From Avimicrobium caecorum (GTDB lineage: Bacteria > Bacillota > Clostridia > Oscillospirales > Ruminococcaceae): a DNA stretch of 64,000 nucleotides. The position numbers were made by a program, and so were the translations under genes. The notes under the pieces are model-generated. The model saw only the letters and a program-made list of their open reading frames with translations. It was not told the DNA's origin and did no database searches. Where the stretch lies: the NCBI GenBank assembly GCA_904394705.1, contig CAJFNJ010000013.1:43078-107077 (forward strand), read 5' to 3'. Positions 34,106-41,914 of the stretch are shown here, in pieces. The stretch's first letter is position 1, and the number at the start of each line of letters is the position of its first letter.

Positions 34106-34330
34106 CGTTAAATGGAACTGCATGAAACAAATGGAATTGAATTATATATGATTCTGCGATGTCGATTGCTGTTACTATTTTGTAATTTATGAAGAGATTC
34201 CACGGAGCTTTAAGGCTCAATTAAATTACAATTTGCATTAACTGAACCTTAAATTACAGATAGTTTACTAAATTCTACCTTAAATGCCCCATAACTAATG
34301 GAAAACAGGGAAAATCCTGTGCGATAAATG

Positions 34331-34401
34331 TTAACAAATTACGAAATGATTACAAATAAACAACAATTACCATTGCGTTTTTAGATTGTTTCATGTATTA
34401 T
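34331..34401 (+). promoter_or_regulatory. Promoter and upstream boxes of NPDTGR gene E
   Basis: TTGCGT (34373-34378), 17-base spacer, TATTAT (34396-34401). Upstream TTAACAAATTACGAAATGATTACAAATAAACAACAATTACC (split here as three TTAC-type boxes, 34331-34371) is nearly identical to the region before gene F. Confidence 0.8.
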
Positions 34402-34452
34402 TTGGAGCGTAGGGAATCACTTATGAACTAATTTGAAGGAGGCAACTCAACT

Positions 34453-35544
34453 ATGAAGAAGATTTTTGCAGCAACCCTGGCTGCCGTTATGACAGTCAGC
34501 CTGACATCGGTAGCTTTTGCTGCTACTGAAGAAAAGGGCTTTGTCCTGGGCTATAAGGAAGGCACTGCTCCTGGTACTGGTACCACCGTTTATGCCGATC
34601 AGGATGATGACGGCAACTACGATGAAACCACTCTGGAAGCCCTGGGCACCCTGGAGGCTGGCACTAAGATCTATGTTCCCATTCTGCTGTGGAATGATGA
34701 CGATACCAGCGGTACTCCCGGTACCGTTGAAAGCGGTGAGCTGGTTCAGCCCACAAGCGATGACATCAAGGGCTACAAGGTCTATGCGGACTGGAAGGTC
34801 GGCGATGTAGATGATGATCCGGAGATCAAGTATGTGAAGTTCCAGAAGGAAGGCGGCACCTATGGCTACGGCTACGCTGCAGTAGTTTACATTCCTGAGA
34901 CCACTTCTGCCAAGGACTTTGACCTGGCTGGTACTCTGGCTATTGCCAAGACCAGCTCCAAGGCTGATGATGCTATCGACCAGAACAAGCTCGATTTCGA
35001 TACCACTTACGCTTCCAGCGCTAAGATCTATGAGGACTTCGATGGTTCTGAGACTCTGGAAGATGGCGGCGGCATCGTAGAGTTCATGGACGACTGCGGT
35101 GAGATCGACATCGAGTTCGGCGAGGAGGCACTGTTCACAGTCAATGCCAACGGTCAGGGCGACCTGAACCTGAAGTACAACACTGATTACAACAGCGACT
35201 TTGCTGCAATGTATGACTACGCCAACATTGACTTCCTGACCTTCCCTGGTGAGCCTTCCTTCAACCGCAACGGTACACTGTACATCTATGCAGATGAGGA
35301 CACCTACCTGTACGAAGTAACTGCTGACGGCGCCAAGGAGCTGGATGCAGTTTGGGACGAGGACTACGAGGCCTGGAAGCTGACCACCCGTACTCTGACC
35401 AGCTATGCTGTATCGGATGTAGAGCTGGATGTCAAGACCTCCACCGACGAGGATACTGACACCGATGAGGATACCAGCACCGACACTGGTTCTGACTCCA
35501 GCACCGATACCAGCGAGAAGCCGAACCCCGATACTGGTCGGTAA
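34453..35544 (+). CDS. Secreted protein E of the NPDTGR family
   Basis: A 363-residue secreted paralogue and tandem duplicate of gene F. Signal peptide MKKIFAATLAAVMTVSLTSV with cleavage after AFA. The N-terminal region has acidic YADQDDDGNYDETT. The shared C-terminal domain reads EIDIEFGEEALFTVNANGQG, AAMYDYANIDFLTF, EPSFNRNGTLYIYADEDT, then DEDYEAWKLTTRTLTSYA. A linker of Thr/Asp/Ser repeats (TDEDTDTDEDTSTDTG) leads to K-P-N-P-D-T-G-R. GAAGGAGG (34435-34442) precedes the ATG. Such acidic linkers often sit in or near the cell wall; no anchor follows. Function unknown. Confidence 0.92.
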   Translation: MKKIFAATLAAVMTVSLTSVAFAATEEKGFVLGYKEGTAPGTGTTVYADQDDDGNYDETTLEALGTLEAGTKIYVPILLWNDDDTSGTPGTVESGELVQPTSDDIKGYKVYADWKVGDVDDDPEIKYVKFQKEGGTYGYGYAAVVYIPETTSAKDFDLAGTLAIAKTSSKADDAIDQNKLDFDTTYASSAKIYEDFDGSETLEDGGGIVEFMDDCGEIDIEFGEEALFTVNANGQGDLNLKYNTDYNSDFAAMYDYANIDFLTFPGEPSFNRNGTLYIYADEDTYLYEVTADGAKELDAVWDEDYEAWKLTTRTLTSYAVSDVELDVKTSTDEDTDTDEDTSTDTGSDSSTDTSEKPNPDTGR

Positions 35545-36084
35545 GTCTTTGACTTACCGACACAGCGAATTTGAAGCTGACGCTTCAAATGTCGTGGCAA
35601 GGTAAATCAGAGGCAACTTGGAAGCACGGCGAGTTTTGCTTCGCAAAACATCGTAGCGACCCCCGACACAGCGAATTTGAAGCTGACGCTTCAAATGTCG
35701 TGGCAAGGTAAATCAGAGATAACTTGGCAGCACAGCCGCACAGGAGTCCGATCCTTCTGAAGCGGCTGCAGCTGCAGGAAAGCGGCACAGTGGATTCTGA
35801 AGAAGTGCACAGAACACCGCTGACGCCGCCATGGGAAAGACGGATATGATGAATCCGACCGGTCCAGAGGTTTGATTGCTGCTGCCGGGTGGCAGTGATC
35901 CAGCTTTCCCGTAAGATCCAGCCCAGACCGACAGTGCCGGAGATGGGCAGATCAGCCCGGATAGAAAACCGATTGCAGTCAAGGTTTTCCCCCTCACTGG
36001 CGGCACTCCAACCGCCGGCTCACATCGTCGAAACAGAGTGAGCATCTCTTCTTACAAACAGATTTGTTTTTCTTCCATCCAAGC
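35537..36084 (+). repeat. 3' hairpin array after gene E
   Basis: The first hairpin, GTCGGTAAGTC-TTT-GACTTACCGAC (35537-35561), is perfect over 11 bp and contains the stop codon. A 71-base module follows twice (35557-35627 and 35663-35733, three mismatches), each with ATTTGAAGC/GCTTCAAAT inside CGACACAGCGA...TGTCGTGGCAAGG. Between them is CGAGTTTTGC-TTC-GCAAAACATCG (35629-35653). The stretch 35734-36084 is less regular, with a GCAG-rich stem near 35742-35775 and CTCAC/GTGAG near 36022-36045. No gene is seen in the whole gap. Confidence 0.85.
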
Positions 36085-36119
36085 AAAAAGGCAGGGCCAT
36101 TACGGGCTCTGCCTTTTTC
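36084..36119 (+). terminator. Terminator after the gene E array
   Basis: AAAAAGGCAGGGCC / GGGCTCTGCCTTTTT; almost the same sequence ends the gene F transcript. Confidence 0.9.
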
Positions 36120-36389
36120 TATGGGTGGAATTCTGGCTTTGGATGGATCGCCGGACAGTTCCTGGCAGTCCCAAGAACTTTCTGGAAGCAATTTCTAATA
36201 AAATACAAAATTATGTATTTTATACCAATTTTGGATACTGTAACTATTTTGTCATATTTCCCAAATTCACCCAAGTGGAACATTTGTACAAATCGGATTA
36301 TTTGTTTAATTTTAAGTTCAAAATGGCCCAGAATTCACATAAATCTGTTATATTTGTAACGATCTGTTCACTGATATGGTATTTTTTGT

Positions 36390-36470
36390 GCGACAAATGT
36401 TAATAAATTACGAAAAAATTACAAACAAGCAACAATTACCATTGCCTTTTTCGACAGCTTCCTGTATGAT
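36390..36470 (+). promoter_or_regulatory. Promoter and upstream boxes of NPDTGR gene F
   Basis: TTGCCT (36442-36447), 17-base spacer, TATGAT (36465-36470). The upstream TTACGAAAAAATTACAAACA region (about 36408-36427) copies that of gene E. The AT-rich stretch 36180-36390 before it holds no gene that I can see. Confidence 0.8.
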
Positions 36471-36521
36471 TTGGGGCGTAGGGAGAACAAACCTATGAAA
36501 CACTCAAAGGAGGCAAAAAAC

Positions 36522-37583
36522 ATGAACAAGATTTTTGCAACTGTACTGGCAGCTGTTATGACTGTCAGCCTGACATCGGTGGCTTTCGCCGATACCACCA
36601 AGGATATGGGCTTTGTCCTGGGTTACAAGACTGACGCAACAGGTAATGGAGCAACTGTTTACGCAGATCAGGACGATGACGGCAAGTATGATGACGATAC
36701 TCTGGCTGGTCTGAAGAACCTGGAAGCTGGTTCCAAGATCTACATTCCGATCCTGAAGTGGGACGACAAGAACTCCAACTCCACTGTTGAGAACGGCGAG
36801 CTGACTCAGCCCACCAGCAGCGACATCAAGGGCTACAAGGCCTATGCCAACTGGAAGGTCGGCAGCCTGGATGAGAACCCCGAGATCAAGTATGTGAAGT
36901 TCAAGGGCGTTGACGGCAATTACGGCTATGGTTACGCTGTGGTTGTAACCCTGCCCGAGACCGAGTCTTCCAAGGTATTCGACCTGGCTGGTACTCTGAG
37001 CGTTGCCAAGACCAGCTCCAAGGCCAATGATGCCATCAAGCAGAACAAGTTCGCGTTCGACACCAGCTATGCTTCCACCACCACCATGCTGGACAAGTAT
37101 GACGGCGGTGATCTGGGCAAGGGCGGCGCCATTGTAAAGTTTGCTGAGGACTGCGGCGAGATCGACATCGAGTTCGGCGAAGAGGCACTGTTCACTGTCA
37201 ACGCAAGCGGCCAGGGCAAGCTGAACCTGAAGTACAACACTGACTTCAACGCTGAGTTTGCTGCTATGTACAAGGATGCCAACATTGACTTCCTGAACTT
37301 CGCTGGTGAGCCTTCCTTCAACCGCAATGGTACTCTGTACATCTACGCCAAGGAGGACAGCTACCTGTACGAGGTAACTGCTGACGGCGCTAAGGAGCTG
37401 GATGCCAAGTGGGACGAGGACTACGAGGCTTGGAAGCTGACCACCCGTACCCTGACCAGCTATGCTGTATCTGACACCAAGCTGGACACCAAGACCACCA
37501 CTGAGGACAAGGAAGAGGGCAGCTCTTCCACCGGTTCCAGCAGCACCGACAGCGGCAAGGAGAACCCCGATACCGGTCGGTAA
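36522..37583 (+). CDS. Secreted protein F of the NPDTGR family
   Basis: A 353-residue secreted paralogue, closest to E over its full length. Signal peptide MNKIFATVLAAVMTVSLTSV with cleavage after AFA, then DTTKDMGFVLGYKTD and an acidic YADQDDDGKYDDDT stretch. The C-terminal domain reads VNASGQGKLNLKYNTDFNAE, ANIDFLNF, EPSFNRNGTLYIYAKEDS, DEDYEAWKLTTRTLTSYA. A Ser/Thr linker leads to K-E-N-P-D-T-G-R. ATG 36522 follows AAAGGAGG (36506-36513); two upstream in-frame ATGs lack the signal peptide context. Codon bias suggests high expression. Function unknown. Confidence 0.92.
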   Translation: MNKIFATVLAAVMTVSLTSVAFADTTKDMGFVLGYKTDATGNGATVYADQDDDGKYDDDTLAGLKNLEAGSKIYIPILKWDDKNSNSTVENGELTQPTSSDIKGYKAYANWKVGSLDENPEIKYVKFKGVDGNYGYGYAVVVTLPETESSKVFDLAGTLSVAKTSSKANDAIKQNKFAFDTSYASTTTMLDKYDGGDLGKGGAIVKFAEDCGEIDIEFGEEALFTVNASGQGKLNLKYNTDFNAEFAAMYKDANIDFLNFAGEPSFNRNGTLYIYAKEDSYLYEVTADGAKELDAKWDEDYEAWKLTTRTLTSYAVSDTKLDTKTTTEDKEEGSSSTGSSSTDSGKENPDTGR

Positions 37584-38170
37584 GTCTTTGACTTACCGAC
37601 ACAGCGAATTTGGCTTTGCCAAATATCGCCTTTGGGTTCAAGGTCTGAGCTGACGCTTCAGATGTCGTGGCAAGGCAAAACAGAGAGAACCCGGCGGCGA
37701 GTTTTGTTTCGCGCGATGTTGTGGTGTAAAAGATGGCCTCTGGTCCCGGCGGGCTTCACACAGATGTGGTCCACCGCCCCGGGACTGAGCCTGGAACTGT
37801 GTTCCGAACATCGCCGGGCCATCTCAGGTTCCCGGTTTCCCTTGAAGGGTTGGAACGGTGTTCCGATCCTCGCCGGGATTGTCAAAAAAACCTTCGGGTT
37901 CCGGCTGTGGGGCGGACAGTGCCCGCTCCCGCAGGACTGACAGATGGGCTGTGTTCATCTGCCAAAGCCGGGAAACCAGCCTTTCTTTCCGGTGGAAAAC
38001 CGGAGGCGGTCGCGCCGCAAACAGCGCAGGAATCCCGATTTCGGGCAGCAGGGGGTTCCGGTGATTCTCTCCCAATCTCTGCCCGAATGGGGATTTCCCG
38101 CCCCAAGGGGAATCCTGGCGGCTGTTCTGCCGCAGGCTCACACCGTTGACACAGGTGAGCATATCTTCTT
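37576..38170 (+). repeat. Long 3' hairpin array after gene F
   Basis: About 590 bases of clustered inverted repeats. First comes the stop-codon hairpin GTCGGTAAGTC-TTT-GACTTACCGAC (37576-37600), identical to gene E. Then ATTTGGC-TTT-GCCAAAT (37608-37624), a truncated AGCTGACGCTTCAGATGTCG copy (about 37648-37667), a decayed GGCGAGTTTTGTTTCGCGCG copy (about 37697), and two GGAAC/GTTCC copies with CATCGCCGGG or CTCGCCGGG (about 37791-37815 and 37850-37880) matching one in the gene A array. Further GC-rich stems fill the rest, ending with GCTCAC/GTGAGC near 38138-38162. Confidence 0.8.
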
Positions 38171-38199
38171 ATAAACAGTTTTGTTTTCTTCCATCCAAG

Positions 38200-38236
38200 C
38201 AAAAAGGCAGGGGCATTACGGGCTCTGCCTTTTTTA
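38200..38236 (+). terminator. Terminator after the gene F array
   Basis: AAAAAGGCAGGGGC / GGGCTCTGCCTTTTTT, duplicate of the gene E terminator. Confidence 0.9.
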
Positions 38237-38242
38237 CAGCAT

Positions 38243-38280
38243 AAAAAAGAACCCCTGTCCCAGGGGACAGAGGTCCTTTG
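38243..38280 (-). terminator. Terminator of the C69 dipeptidase gene
   Basis: On the minus strand GGACCTCTGTCCC / GGGACAGGGGTTC followed by TTTTTT. Confidence 0.88.
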
Positions 38281-38297
38281 AGTCAACGGATTCAGAA

Positions 38298-39761
38298 TCA
38301 GAGCTTGCTTCTCCAGAAGTCCATGTTGGCGGCATTCTTCATGTCTACCAGCTCCAGAGCGGTCTGCTCTGCCCACTCCCAGGCCTTCTGTGCCTGAGCA
38401 GCGGTGTAGTCGGTGAGCAGCTGACGGGCATACTCCGGAGAGGTCTCAGCCAGCTTGCGGTAAGCCTCGTCGATCAGCGGCTTGGCAGCAGTCATGGCAG
38501 CTTCCATCTTCTCGATGTCGCCATGAACCTTCTCCTCGCAGAACTGATAGTCGAACTCCATGATGTTCTCCAGCATGTGGAAGGCCCAGTAAGCCCGGCT
38601 GCTGTCATAGCGGAACTCGGCGGGGTCAACGGCAAAGTGGGAAGCCAGCGCGGTCTTGGCGCCGAAGTTCTCATAGCCCTTGGGCAGCTTGGTGATGCCT
38701 ACATACCAGGGCAGATAGGGAGCGATGCAGGGGCGCGGGAAAGCACGCCATACGCAGGTCAGCTCGGGAATATCGGCAAAGTCGATCACCATGCTCTCCA
38801 CAGTGGTATCACGGCAGATGCCATAGCGGTGGGGGCTCATCTTGGGATCGGTCTTGAGATCCTCCTCATGGCCGTCGTAGTGGGAGCGCAGGATCTTCTT
38901 GAGGTCCTCCACGCCATACTTGCGGGGTGCCTTGATGGAGAAGGTGCGGTGCGGAACCGGTTCTGTGCCGGTGATCTGGCGCCAGGCCAGGTCGGAACGC
39001 CACATATTGGAGGGGATTACAGCATTGCCTTCCTGATAGGTCAGGGCAAAGTCGAAGTCGGAGTAATCGCCTTCCTTGGCGGGCTTGTACCAGCCATTTT
39101 CCAGAGCGTCGGACAGCAGGGTCTTGGAGAAGTAGAACTTCTTGTGCTCGGTGTCGTTGAAGTCCACATTCCGGATGGTCAGCCAGTTGGGGATATACTG
39201 GATTTCATCATCGCCCACACGCTGTGCCACAAAGTTGTGACCGATTACAACCTGGAAGATCCAGCCCTCGTCCTTATCGCAGATGGCATAGGAACGGGTG
39301 GAGTAGTAGCCGTACTTTTCCACCAGGGCAGCGGCGATCTCCACGCCTTCCCGGGCAGAGTGGGCACGCTCAGCGATCAGACGGCGCAGGGCATAACCCA
39401 TACCGCCGGTAACACCCTCGGGGTGCTTGGAATCCACACAGCCGTTGGAAACCACCGATACGCCATATTCATTGATAAAGGCATCGGCAAAGGCCTCGCC
39501 ATTCAGGCTGCGGAACTCGGACCAGTAATAAGCGCAGGTTTCAGGAACCTGGTCGATAACGGCGGTGCCGTCTGCAAAGCGGACTGTTTCACCCTCAGCA
39601 TGCTGCATGCGGGGTACCAGATGGGACTGTACCATACAGCCGGGGTCGTCCTCATTGTGGCCTACCAGCACCCGACCGGTTGTGGTAGCGTTCTTGCCCA
39701 CAATGATGGTGCTGCAGTCCGTACGGGGATATTTTTCTGTATCTGCCATGAAACGGATCAT
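38298..39761 (-). CDS. Peptidase family C69 dipeptidase
   Basis: A 487-residue N-terminal nucleophile hydrolase of the C69 (PepD/dipeptidase A) family. The start MIRFMADTEKYPRTDCSTII carries the nucleophile Cys16, freed by removal of the preceding residues. VLVGHNEDDPG and the EVSVVSNGC-like block (YGVSVVSNGCVDS) are typical. There is no signal peptide, so it probably acts on dipeptides in the cytoplasm. It is convergent with gene F and separated from it by back-to-back terminators. Confidence 0.93.
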   Translation of the reverse strand: MIRFMADTEKYPRTDCSTIIVGKNATTTGRVLVGHNEDDPGCMVQSHLVPRMQHAEGETVRFADGTAVIDQVPETCAYYWSEFRSLNGEAFADAFINEYGVSVVSNGCVDSKHPEGVTGGMGYALRRLIAERAHSAREGVEIAAALVEKYGYYSTRSYAICDKDEGWIFQVVIGHNFVAQRVGDDEIQYIPNWLTIRNVDFNDTEHKKFYFSKTLLSDALENGWYKPAKEGDYSDFDFALTYQEGNAVIPSNMWRSDLAWRQITGTEPVPHRTFSIKAPRKYGVEDLKKILRSHYDGHEEDLKTDPKMSPHRYGICRDTTVESMVIDFADIPELTCVWRAFPRPCIAPYLPWYVGITKLPKGYENFGAKTALASHFAVDPAEFRYDSSRAYWAFHMLENIMEFDYQFCEEKVHGDIEKMEAAMTAAKPLIDEAYRKLAETSPEYARQLLTDYTAAQAQKAWEWAEQTALELVDMKNAANMDFWRSKL

Positions 39762-39802
39762 GTTCAGAACTCCTTTCTGCTCGATGAATAGTCATTATTA
39801 TT

Positions 39803-39831
39803 ACTATACCATTTTTGTGCAGTCAAATCAA
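39803..39831 (-). promoter_or_regulatory. Promoter of the C69 dipeptidase gene
   Basis: On the minus strand TTGATT (39831-39826), 17-base spacer, TATAGT (39808-39803). Confidence 0.7.
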
Positions 39832-39904
39832 CGCATTTCGGTAAAAACCACGAAGAACTGCCGCAATATCCCGGTCAAAAATCCCGTAGGAAACGCTCTC
39901 CATA

Positions 39905-39933
39905 TTGAAAAACAGCCAAAATACTGATAATAT
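39905..39933 (+). promoter_or_regulatory. Promoter of the branching-enzyme homologue
   Basis: TTGAAA (39905-39910), 17-base spacer, TAATAT (39928-39933). Confidence 0.7.
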
Positions 39934-39956
39934 TATAGGTGCAAGGGGGGATCTGT

Positions 39957-41855
39957 ATGGCAAGAATCTCAAAACAGGACGCAGCCTTTCTGGAGCGGTT
40001 CCACAATGGAACAGAGCCCAGAGCCCATACCTATTTCGGTGCGCATCTGACCCGCAAACGCACCGGAGAAGAAGGGGTTACCTTCCGGGTCTGGGCACCC
40101 AATGCCACTGGCGTATCGGTGGTAGGGGACTTCAATGGCTGGGACCCCAAGGCTGCCCGGATGCGCCGGGTGGACGATCAGGGTGTCTGGGAGTGCTTTA
40201 TTTCCGGTCTGCCGGCAGGCACGGCCTATAAATATTGTATGATCGCTGCCAATGGGAACACATTGCTCAAGATGGACCCCTATGGAGTGCGTACCACACC
40301 GCAGCCCCAGAATGATTCGATGGTGGCTGGGGCGGACTGCTATGCCTGGGGTGATGACAGCTGGATGACCGAGCGGAAGAGCTTTAGTCACGGGCGGCCT
40401 ATCAATATCTATCAGGTGCATGCGGGTTCCTGGCGCCGCCATGAGGACGGACGGCTCTGCACCTATGCGGAGCTGGCTGATACCCTGCCGGATTATGTCC
40501 ATGAAATGGGCTACAACTATCTGGAACTGACCCCGCTGATGGAATACAGCTTTGACGGGGCCTGGGGTTACCGCACCACCAATTATTTCTCGTCCACCTT
40601 CCGGTACGGCGATCCTGAAGGACTCCGGAAGCTGGTGGACCGGTGCCATCAGCTGGGCATCGGCGTGCTCATGGACTGGAATATTGCCCACTTCCCCAAG
40701 GACAGCTATGGCCTGATCGATCTGGACGGCGGCAGCTGTTATGAATACAGCGACCCCATGAAGCGGGAGCACAGCCAGTGGGATACCCGTGTCTTTGACT
40801 ACGGACGGCAGGAGGTACGGGAGTTCCTGATCTCCAATGCCCTCTACTGGCTGGAGGAGTACCACATGGACGGCCTGCGGCTCAACAATGTCTCCTCGAT
40901 GCTCTATCTGGACTATGGCAAGGAGTCCTGGGAATGGACCCCCAATATCCAGGGCGGACGGGAGAACCTCGAAGCCATCGACTTCCTCAAGCGTCTCAAT
41001 GAAACAGTCCAGGCGGAGGTGCCGGGCGCGCTGATGATCGGCGAGGAGTTTGCCGGCTTTGAGAACATGACCCTGCCGGTGCTGCATGGCGGTCTGGGCT
41101 TTACCCATATGTGGAATGTGCGCTGGACTGAGGCGATGATGAACTACTTCTCGCTGGCGCCGGAATACCGTGCCTACAATCTGGACCGCCTGGTGTTCAG
41201 TGCCACCACTGCCTTTGAGGAGGACTATATCCTGCCCCTCTCCTATAAGGAGTTTGTCTACGGCAAGCGCAGCCTGCTGGAGAAGTTCCCCGGCCTGGAG
41301 GCCGAGAAGATGGCGGGTGTCCGCAGTTTCTTCGGCTTTATGATGGCCTTCCCGGGCAAGAAGATGAGCTTCATGGGCAGTGAGTTCGGTCAGGTGAGCC
41401 AGTGGGATTACCACAGCCAGCTGGAATGGGATCTGCTCGAGAATGAGGGGCACCGTCAGATGCAGACCTGCATCCGGGAGCTCAACCATATCTATGCCAG
41501 GAACTGTCCCCTCTGGCAGGACGAGTCCAACAAGGGCAGCTTTTACTGGATCGACCCGGGCCGCACCGACCCGGATGTAGTGGCCTTCTCCCGGATCGAT
41601 GAAGAAGGGGACGAGCTGCTGGTGGTGTGCAACTTCTCGGATACCGCCTGCAATTACAAGCTGGGCCTGCCCGAGGAAAAGACCTACACCGTGATCTTTG
41701 ACTCCAATCTGACCCGGTACGGCGGTACCCAGACCGAGGAGAACCGGCGGATTCTGCCGGTGCCCCGGGAGTATGGCAGCTTTGACCAGTATGCCGAACT
41801 GGAACTGGCTCCGTACAGTGTGCTGTACCTGCGGTACGATGTCCAGCCCGACTGA
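39957..41855 (+). CDS. Glycogen branching enzyme homologue lacking catalytic residues
   Basis: A 632-residue GH13 protein with the full GlgB layout: an N-terminal CBM48 (VTFRVWAPNATGVSVVGDFNGW), the central barrel (residues about 150-500) and a C-terminal beta domain. Global sequence fits GlgB (HAGSWRR, WGYRTTNYFS, AHFPKDSYGL, FMGSEFGQ). The catalytic triad does not: the nucleophile Asp is Asn310 (GLRLNNVSSMLYLDY), the general acid Glu363 is kept (MIGEEFAG), and the HD of the third motif is Tyr430-Lys431 (LPLSYKEFVYGK). The 53- and 68-residue spacings equal those of E. coli GlgB D405/E458/D526. It is thus likely a non-catalytic glucan-binding or regulatory protein. Confidence 0.9.
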   Translation: MARISKQDAAFLERFHNGTEPRAHTYFGAHLTRKRTGEEGVTFRVWAPNATGVSVVGDFNGWDPKAARMRRVDDQGVWECFISGLPAGTAYKYCMIAANGNTLLKMDPYGVRTTPQPQNDSMVAGADCYAWGDDSWMTERKSFSHGRPINIYQVHAGSWRRHEDGRLCTYAELADTLPDYVHEMGYNYLELTPLMEYSFDGAWGYRTTNYFSSTFRYGDPEGLRKLVDRCHQLGIGVLMDWNIAHFPKDSYGLIDLDGGSCYEYSDPMKREHSQWDTRVFDYGRQEVREFLISNALYWLEEYHMDGLRLNNVSSMLYLDYGKESWEWTPNIQGGRENLEAIDFLKRLNETVQAEVPGALMIGEEFAGFENMTLPVLHGGLGFTHMWNVRWTEAMMNYFSLAPEYRAYNLDRLVFSATTAFEEDYILPLSYKEFVYGKRSLLEKFPGLEAEKMAGVRSFFGFMMAFPGKKMSFMGSEFGQVSQWDYHSQLEWDLLENEGHRQMQTCIRELNHIYARNCPLWQDESNKGSFYWIDPGRTDPDVVAFSRIDEEGDELLVVCNFSDTACNYKLGLPEEKTYTVIFDSNLTRYGGTQTEENRRILPVPREYGSFDQYAELELAPYSVLYLRYDVQPD

Positions 41856-41865
41856 CAGAACCATA

Positions 41866-41899
41866 AAAAGCCCCCTGCCGGCTGGCAGGGGGCTTTTCT
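41866..41899. terminator. Terminator between convergent genes
   Basis: AAAAGCCCCCTGCC / GGCAGGGGGCTTTT, symmetrical enough to act both ways. Confidence 0.9.
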
Positions 41900-41914
41900 G
41901 CATCCTGGGGAAGG

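Noticed and set aside
35734..36084. Gene remnant between the gene E array and its terminator
   Set aside because: No frame shows family-like sequence or a start with ribosome binding site; treated as part of the 3' region.
37632..37940. Separate gene in the open frame after gene F
   Set aside because: It is in frame with F, has no ribosome binding site, consists of hairpin repeats, and has no counterpart after gene E.
5440..38170. Hairpin arrays as CRISPR arrays or integron attC sites
   Set aside because: There are no regular spacers, no cas genes, no integron integrase, and the module lacks the attC core sites.
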